Positions 59,191-64,000 of a stretch of 64,000 nucleotides of DNA are shown piece by piece. Each line of letters begins with the position of its first letter. Within the stretch, counting starts at the first letter, position 1. This DNA comes from Alphaproteobacteria bacterium (lineage in GTDB: Bacteria > Pseudomonadota > Alphaproteobacteria > UBA6615). The notes beneath the pieces were generated by a model. It saw only the letters and a program-made list of their open reading frames with translations, was not told the DNA's origin and did no database searches. Location: the NCBI GenBank assembly GCA_011087645.1, contig JAALLF010000004.1, forward strand, positions 264,987 to 328,986, written 5' to 3'. A program made the position numbers and the translations under genes.

Positions 59191-59916
59191 GTGGCCGCTC
59201 GTGACGAGACCTACAACTACCCCCGTTTCAAGATGAGTAATTACGAACTGGGCTATTTTCCCGGACCGAAAGCCGGCGAAGAAGTCGACTATGGATATAC
59301 GTTGACCGATCTCGACGGCAACGAGGTCCAACTCGCCGACTATAAGGGCAAATGGCTGGTGATTGAATCCGGCAGCCTGACCTGCCCGATGTACGTCAAG
59401 AACGTCAAACCCTTCGCCAAGCTGCAGGAAAAACATCCCGACGTCGAATGGCTGGTGGTCTATGTGCGCGAAGCCCATCCGGGCGAGAAGGCGCATCAGG
59501 CGACGACGATCGACGAGAAGATCGCCTACGCCAAGCGTAACCGCGACGACTATACCGAAGAGCGCAAGATTGCCGTCGACGACGTTAAGGGCACCTGGCA
59601 CCACGCCTGGGGCCTATTGCCGAACACCGTCTATGTGATCAACCCGGAAGGTAAGGTGATTTACCGCGCCGACTGGTCGTTCGCCCATAATGTCGACCGG
59701 GTATTGTCGAACCGCGACGAGATCAACACCAATGAGCATGTCGCCATCATCGGCGCCGCGCCCTGGGTCACCATTCCAGTCACCCTCAAGGGCGGCTGGA
59801 TCGCGCTGTACGATATTTTGATAATCTTCCCCAAGGTCTATTACGAGCATATCAAACTCGACATCAAGACCTGGATGGACAAGCGCAAAAACAAGACCGC
59901 GGCCGCTGCCGAATAG
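59191..59916 (+). CDS. Deiodinase-like thioredoxin-fold protein (cysteine form)
   Basis: A 241-residue protein. The thioredoxin fold has WLVIESGSLTCPMYVKNVKPF, in which C65 occupies the position of the selenocysteine of iodothyronine deiodinases, and VVYVREAHPGE matches the deiodinase EAHP motif. It ends in a hydrophobic segment and a basic tail (KGGWIALYDILIIFPKVYY). Bacterial members are poorly characterised and may be redox or dehalogenating enzymes. The GTG start follows GAGGAGGAC. A terminator follows at 59941. Confidence 0.8.
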   Translation: MAARDETYNYPRFKMSNYELGYFPGPKAGEEVDYGYTLTDLDGNEVQLADYKGKWLVIESGSLTCPMYVKNVKPFAKLQEKHPDVEWLVVYVREAHPGEKAHQATTIDEKIAYAKRNRDDYTEERKIAVDDVKGTWHHAWGLLPNTVYVINPEGKVIYRADWSFAHNVDRVLSNRDEINTNEHVAIIGAAPWVTIPVTLKGGWIALYDILIIFPKVYYEHIKLDIKTWMDKRKNKTAAAAE

Positions 59917-59940
59917 GCGACAGGCAATATTTGAATTCAA

Positions 59941-59969
59941 AAAGGCCGGGTGGCGACGCCCGGCCTTTT
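59941..59969 (+). terminator. Intrinsic terminator
   Basis: AAAGGCCGGG (59941-59950) pairs with CCCGGCCTTT (59959-59968) over an eight-base loop, followed by further T. It terminates the deiodinase-like gene. Confidence 0.88.
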
Positions 59970-60212
59970 CTAATTTGTTGTGGCCCCTACCCTTGCGCTT
60001 ATACGCCACAACGATATTATCGCGCCGGTCCATCTCAGCGGTTCAAATAAGAAATAAGCACCCGCAATAATATCGCCTGAGCCAGGACGGGTACCGAAGG
60101 TTTCGAGCGCTGTGTTTGCGAACGCATGCAGGCGGCCGTTCCGGCATGGAACGGTTGGACCCGATCGTTGCCGCCCGAAACTAAGTAAGAATAACCCTTG
60201 GGGAGCGGAATT

Positions 60213-61433
60213 ATGAGTGGTGCTGACACAGCGTGGATCCTGACATCCACCGCACTCGTCCTTTTCATGACATTACCTGGATTGGCATTGTTTTATGCCG
60301 GATTGGTGCGGGCGCAGAATGTGCTTTCCGTGCTGATGAATTGTTTTGCCATCGCCTGCGTGATCTCGATCGTCTGGCTGGTAGCGGCCTATAGCATTGC
60401 CTTCGGCGATGGCGGCGGCGCGCAACAATGGTGGGGCGGCTTGGGCAAAACGTTCCTGTCGGGGGTCAACATCGACTCTGTGTCCGGCACCATCCCCGAA
60501 TCGCTGTTCTTCATGTTCCAGATGACGTTTGCGATCATCACGCCGGCGCTGATTGTCGGCGCCTATGTGGAACGCATTCAATTTTCATTCGTCCTGGTGT
60601 TCTCCGTCGTTTGGGTGCTGCTGGTCTACGCGCCCGTCGTCCATTGGGTCTGGGGCAGCGGCTTCCTGGCCGATATGGGCGTGATCGACTTCGCCGGCGG
60701 CATCGTCGTGCACGTCACCGCCGGCGTCTCAGCGCTGGTGTTGGCGATGATGCTCGGCAAACGCCGCGGCTTTCCCAACGAGCTGCAACCGCCGCACAAT
60801 CCGGGCATGACCATGATCGGCGCGGCGATGCTGTGGGTTGGTTGGTTCGGCTTCAATGCCGGGTCCGCCCTGGCCGCTGACGGGGCCGCCGGCATGGCCA
60901 TGACGGTGACCCACATCGCAGCGGCGTCCGGCGCGATTGCCTGGTCGGTCATGGAACTCGTGCTCTACCGCAAGGCTAGTCTGATCGGCGCGGTCACCGG
61001 CATGGTCGCCGGCCTGGCCACCATCACGCCGGCCTCGGGCTCGGTGGGACCGATCGGCGGGCTGGTGCTCGGCCTGGCCGGCGGCGTCATCTGCTTCACG
61101 GTCACCCAGATGATCAAACAGCGGTTCAAAATTGACGACTCGCTCGACGTGTTCGCGGTCCACGGCGTGGGCGGTGCGTTGGGTACGCTGTTGGCCGCAA
61201 TTTTCGTCAGCACAGCGCTGGGCGGTAACGGCTTGGCCGATGGCGTAACCATGGGCGGACAGCTCGGCGTACAGGCCGTCGGCATTATCATCGTGGCGAT
61301 TTGGTCCGCTGTCCTGACCTTCATCATCGCAAAGCTCATCGGCACATTCGTTAAGTTCCGCGTCAGCGAGGAAGATGAGGTGCAGGGCCTCGACCTTGCG
61401 ATGCATGGCGAACGCGGTTACCACAATCTGTAA
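60213..61433 (+). CDS. amtB: Ammonium transporter
   Basis: A 406-residue Amt-family protein with about 11 membrane helices. The twin histidines of the ammonia channel are H167 (VVHVTAG) and H317 (FAVHGVGG), and WVGWFGFNAGSAL and SLFFMFQMTFAIITPALIVGAYVER are signature segments. The ATG at 60213 follows GGGAGCGG. It conducts ammonium/ammonia across the inner membrane and is gated by the PII protein encoded immediately downstream. The upstream region is about 240 bases and presumably nitrogen-regulated. Confidence 0.95.
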   Translation: MSGADTAWILTSTALVLFMTLPGLALFYAGLVRAQNVLSVLMNCFAIACVISIVWLVAAYSIAFGDGGGAQQWWGGLGKTFLSGVNIDSVSGTIPESLFFMFQMTFAIITPALIVGAYVERIQFSFVLVFSVVWVLLVYAPVVHWVWGSGFLADMGVIDFAGGIVVHVTAGVSALVLAMMLGKRRGFPNELQPPHNPGMTMIGAAMLWVGWFGFNAGSALAADGAAGMAMTVTHIAAASGAIAWSVMELVLYRKASLIGAVTGMVAGLATITPASGSVGPIGGLVLGLAGGVICFTVTQMIKQRFKIDDSLDVFAVHGVGGALGTLLAAIFVSTALGGNGLADGVTMGGQLGVQAVGIIIVAIWSAVLTFIIAKLIGTFVKFRVSEEDEVQGLDLAMHGERGYHNL

Positions 61434-61509
61434 CAAGGCTCCGCCGACGCGGAACCTTATGGGACAAGACCGGGTTCGGGCCGCGTGCCTGAGCCCGGCA
61501 GCCACATAA

Positions 61510-61860
<351 letters not shown>

Positions 61861-61890
61861 TTAAAATCCTCTCCTCGGGGAGACCACGGC

Positions 61891-62040
61891 AACCTCGCCC
61901 TTCGAGACGCCGCCCTTTGGGCGGCTCCTCAGGGTGAGGCTTTGTGCATATCTAACAGAATTGCTCATCCTGAGGGCTCGCGCAGCGAGTGTCTCGAAGG
62001 ACGAGGAATTCCACCCTCCGCCATATGCGATTGCCCTGCC
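61891..62040. repeat. Palindromic intergenic repeat, copy 2
   Basis: This copy closely matches 24201-24348, sharing CCTCGCCCTTCGAGACGCCG, GGCTCCTCAGG, GCATATCTAACAGAATT, CTCATCCTGAGGGCTCGCG, AGCGAGTGTCTCGAAGGACG and GCGATTG near the end. The left outer inverted end seen in copy 1 is absent here, so this copy is truncated or rearranged on that side. It lies just after glnK. Confidence 0.85.
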
Positions 62041-62108
62041 ACTGGATGAGGGAAGGTTGGGGCAACTGAATAAACTATCTTTCGCTACGCCAAGTCCCAA
62101 TGAAAGCA

Positions 62109-62170
62109 ATCACTCGGGCTCGCCAAGACCGACCTGGCGTTCGAGCTGGCGGATGGCGGCGGTCAGATTG
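62109..62170 (-). pseudogene. Displaced second copy of a dehydrogenase 3' end
   Basis: These 62 bases match 63049-63110 at 58 positions, in exact register with an offset of 940. Both encode NLTAAIRQLERQVGLGEPE followed by stop, and all four differences (62116, 62125, 62161, 62164) are synonymous. It is the 3' end of a closely related allele of the gene at 63050-63949, now separated from it by the GIY-YIG cassette. Confidence 0.85.
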
Positions 62171-62180
62171 GTGCTACGTC

Positions 62181-62600
62181 CTACGACCTCAGCTTGACAG
62201 CCTGAATGTTGTCGCGGGCGACATAAGCTACCCGGCGAGTGTCACGCTTCGCTCCAGACTTAAGTACACCCCTCTTAAGGCGGTGGACCGGATGGTGGGC
62301 GCAGAGGTACTTGAAGAACAATGTCCAGTTAGCATTACCTTGGCCTAGCTCATGGGTCTCTCGGGCCTTTATCTCGTCTACTAGCTGACGTCCACTGATT
62401 GGTCCTTGGTCTCGGACGACCTCATTGATTTTTTCCACGATTGGGAGCCCGTTGTCTCCAAGACCGCAACGTCGCGCGGCACGATCGATTTCAGCTCTGT
62501 TGGGACATTCATCGAAAGGTGCTATTTGCCATGTACCATCCGAATAATCGATTGGTTTCTTCAATTCGAGTTTCTCCAAATGTTGATAACTAGGCGGCAT
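62181..62600 (-). CDS. Hypothetical protein partnered with a GIY-YIG protein
   Basis: A 139-residue basic protein of no recognised family. Its middle part (LPIVEKINEVVRDQGPISGRQLVDEIKA) could form a winged-helix-like DNA-binding unit, and the C-terminal part is arginine/lysine-rich (HRLKRGVLKSGAKRDTRR). Its start overlaps the GIY-YIG stop by 11 bases, so the two are translationally coupled. It ends 11 bases before the duplicated 3' end, filling the cassette almost completely. Role unknown, possibly a DNA-binding partner or target selector (inference). Confidence 0.7.
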   Translation of the reverse strand: MPPSYQHLEKLELKKPIDYSDGTWQIAPFDECPNRAEIDRAARRCGLGDNGLPIVEKINEVVRDQGPISGRQLVDEIKARETHELGQGNANWTLFFKYLCAHHPVHRLKRGVLKSGAKRDTRRVAYVARDNIQAVKLRS

Positions 62601-62976
62601 TAAGCTTGGGATTCAACTGAACAATTAGTTCGCGCTCCTCGACGAGTAGAGGTTGGCTCGCTCGTCTTGCATAGAAGCGGACTGGGCCTACCTCGACCTC
62701 CGCGATCCAGCGTAATCGTTGACCTTCACTATTTGTCTTCTCTCCACGCAGCCAACGAATATGTCCGTAGCCATACCGCGTTCGAAAATTTTTCGTCTTC
62801 CCCACATATAGAACCTCACCGTCGCGTTCGACAATGTAGACAACATCGAGAGCTTCACGAACGAACGATTCGTAGTCGAATTGAAATTTCTCCTCAGCGT
62901 GCGAGTGCAGAGTTGCGACAAGAGTAAAACCGTTACCGCGTAACCATCCCGACGTAATTTTAGAAACCTTACGCAT
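62590..62976 (-). CDS. GIY-YIG-domain nuclease-like protein
   Basis: A 128-residue protein. The GIY-YIG core is seen as VVYIVERDGEVLYVGKTKNF, followed by a conserved arginine (RTRYGYGHIRWL) and a late glutamate with asparagine (EERELIVQLNPKLN), the expected catalytic set of a minimal domain. The first 40 residues are a basic, possibly DNA-contacting extension. The ATG follows GGAGG. Such small proteins include homing-type endonucleases and repair nucleases. The position in an insertion-like cassette suggests a mobile role (inference). Confidence 0.82.
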   Translation of the reverse strand: MRKVSKITSGWLRGNGFTLVATLHSHAEEKFQFDYESFVREALDVVYIVERDGEVLYVGKTKNFRTRYGYGHIRWLRGEKTNSEGQRLRWIAEVEVGPVRFYARRASQPLLVEERELIVQLNPKLNAA

Positions 62977-63049
62977 AAAAATCCTCCGGCAGTGAGAGAC
63001 AATTTTAGATAACGCGGGATATATGGGTGAGCGTATAAGCCTGAGGTGA

Positions 63050-63949
63050 TCACTCCGGCTCGCCGAGACCGACCTGGCGTTCGAGCTGGCGGATGGCGGC
63101 AGTTAGATTGTCCGCCCCCTGCCCGCCAGCGGCGGTCGCCAGATAGAGCCTGCGCACCGCGTCGCTGATCTCGGTCGGCACGCCGACCCCCGCGGCGGCT
63201 TCACAAATCAACCCCATGTCCTTGATCATGAGATCGGTTGAGAAGGCCGGCGAAAAGTCGCGCGCCTTCAGGGGCGGCAAGCTGTATTTAACAAGCGGCG
63301 AGGCCACCACGCTCTCGTCGATCACATCGAGCATGACATTCCAATCGAGCCCCCCCTTGCGGCCGAAGGACAGCGCCTCGGCGAGCGCGGCAACGGTCGA
63401 CGCCGCCAGCAAATTAAGAACCAGCTTCATATAGCGCGCCTGCTCGTCCGCGCCGACATGGAACTGAATGGCGGCCATCGCCGCAAAAAGCGGCTCGCAG
63501 CGTTGATAGGCCGCATCCGGCCCCGACGCCAAGATGGTCAAATTGCCGGCCGCCGCCAGGATCGTACTGCCAGAAACCGGCGCGCGGACGAACGCAATGC
63601 CCGCGGCATCGGCCACCGCGGCGACCTCGACCGAGACCTCCGGCGACACGGTGCTCATATCCACATAGACAGACCCTGCCGGCATCACCGCCAAAACGCC
63701 GGCGTCACCTAACGCCACGGCCCGCAGGACATCGTCGTCGGGGATCATCGAAAATACAAATTCGGCGCCCGACGCGGCATCCTGGCCGGACGAACCCGCC
63801 CGCGCGCCGGCTTCGACCGACGCGGTCATATTGTCGGCATTGGGATCGAATACGGTGACGCTGGCGCCCGCGCCAACCAGGCATCGGCTCATGGGCGAGC
63901 CCATATTGCCGGTGCCGATCCAGCCTATTTCTATTCCGTCCAGGCTCAT
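63050..63949 (-). CDS. 3-hydroxyisobutyrate/tartronate-semialdehyde dehydrogenase-like oxidoreductase
   Basis: A 299-residue beta-hydroxyacid dehydrogenase. The NAD motif is GTGNMG (12-17), the substrate loop RAPVSGS (122-128), and the catalytic lysine K175 in RYMKLVLN, followed by the helical domain. The SGS variant of the usual SGG loop suggests a different substrate from the paralogue at 3609-4472. The last 62 bases exist in a second copy at 62109-62170, marking the boundary of the inserted cassette. Confidence 0.9.
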   Translation of the reverse strand: MSLDGIEIGWIGTGNMGSPMSRCLVGAGASVTVFDPNADNMTASVEAGARAGSSGQDAASGAEFVFSMIPDDDVLRAVALGDAGVLAVMPAGSVYVDMSTVSPEVSVEVAAVADAAGIAFVRAPVSGSTILAAAGNLTILASGPDAAYQRCEPLFAAMAAIQFHVGADEQARYMKLVLNLLAASTVAALAEALSFGRKGGLDWNVMLDVIDESVVASPLVKYSLPPLKARDFSPAFSTDLMIKDMGLICEAAAGVGVPTEISDAVRRLYLATAAGGQGADNLTAAIRQLERQVGLGEPE

Positions 63950-64000
63950 ATCTCGGTTCCTCCCGTCGCTACGCTTTGCGCATTCACGCTTGTTTCAGCC

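Noticed and set aside
59981..59995. Sigma-54-like GGCCCC...TTGC sequence upstream of amtB
   Set aside because: The distance between the conserved GG and GC is 11 bases instead of the required 10, and the sequence lies more than 200 bases before the gene.

Overview
The window is a 64 kb piece of a GC-rich alphaproteobacterial chromosome. The evidence for that placement is the division-plane ATPase MipZ, a FixL/FixJ-type two-component system, many TRAP and tripartite tricarboxylate (TTT) solute transporters, a PII/ammonium transporter pair, and alphaproteobacterial-style palindromic intergenic repeats. No plasmid, rRNA operon, CRISPR array or complete prophage was seen. The content resembles a free-living, probably aquatic or soil, heterotroph of the Rhodospirillales-like part of the class. 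That placement is an inference from gene content, not from a marker phylogeny.

Layout. 1-5.7 kb: two GST-family proteins, an SDR lacking the usual catalytic residues, an AT-rich non-coding patch, a lone MlaC-like lipid-transport protein, a beta-hydroxyacid dehydrogenase, a metallo-beta-lactamase-fold hydrolase and an ABM-type small protein. 6-11.3 kb: a nitrile-utilisation cluster with a CbtB-like cobalt protein, a cobalt-type nitrile hydratase whose beta subunit is split into two genes, its activator-like protein, an amidase, a cupin and a VOC protein. 11.4-14.7 kb: a cell-division and partitioning block with a hypothetical protein plus MipZ, convergent with an orphan ParA and a SPOR-domain membrane protein. 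15-19 kb: a four-PAS histidine kinase, a FixJ-like regulator and two stand-alone receivers, one lacking its phospho-acceptor. 19.1-25 kb: a LysR remnant, a TPR-sulfotransferase, tRNA-Ser(GCT), a trans-sulfuration enzyme, a duplicated DUF1330 protein and a rhomboid protease.

25-36.9 kb: two tandem GSTs, a nitroreductase and small membrane proteins, then a likely seven-gene operon. The operon runs TRAP binding protein, small permease, large permease, GST, polysaccharide-deacetylase-like protein, D-hydroxyacid dehydrogenase, 2-keto-4-pentenoate hydratase, and it diverges from a GntR regulator. 37-39 kb: CO-dehydrogenase/xanthine-oxidase medium and small subunits without the molybdenum subunit, and a cupin. 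39-51.6 kb: a second TRAP system with two near-duplicate binding proteins, a HisD-family dehydrogenase of the non-histidine type, an EthD-like protein, three cyclase-family genes (one reduced to a 56-residue remnant, one with a histone H1-like tail), an SDR, an alpha/beta hydrolase and a D-hydroxyacid dehydrogenase. 51.6-55.4 kb: a MITE-like element and a complete TctCBA transporter. 55.8-64 kb: an acyl-CoA synthetase, a PEP-mutase/isocitrate-lyase family enzyme, an SDR, a deiodinase-like thioredoxin-fold protein, amtB-glnK, a repeat, and a two-gene GIY-YIG cassette inserted at the 3' end of a beta-hydroxyacid dehydrogenase gene.

The theme is uptake of small organic acids by periplasmic-binding transporters followed by oxidation, hydration and hydrolysis. 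The most unusual item is the GIY-YIG cassette (about 62.17-63.05 kb). It is flanked by two 62 bp copies of the host gene's 3' end that differ at four positions, all synonymous. All calls rest on reading the sequence; no database search was run.
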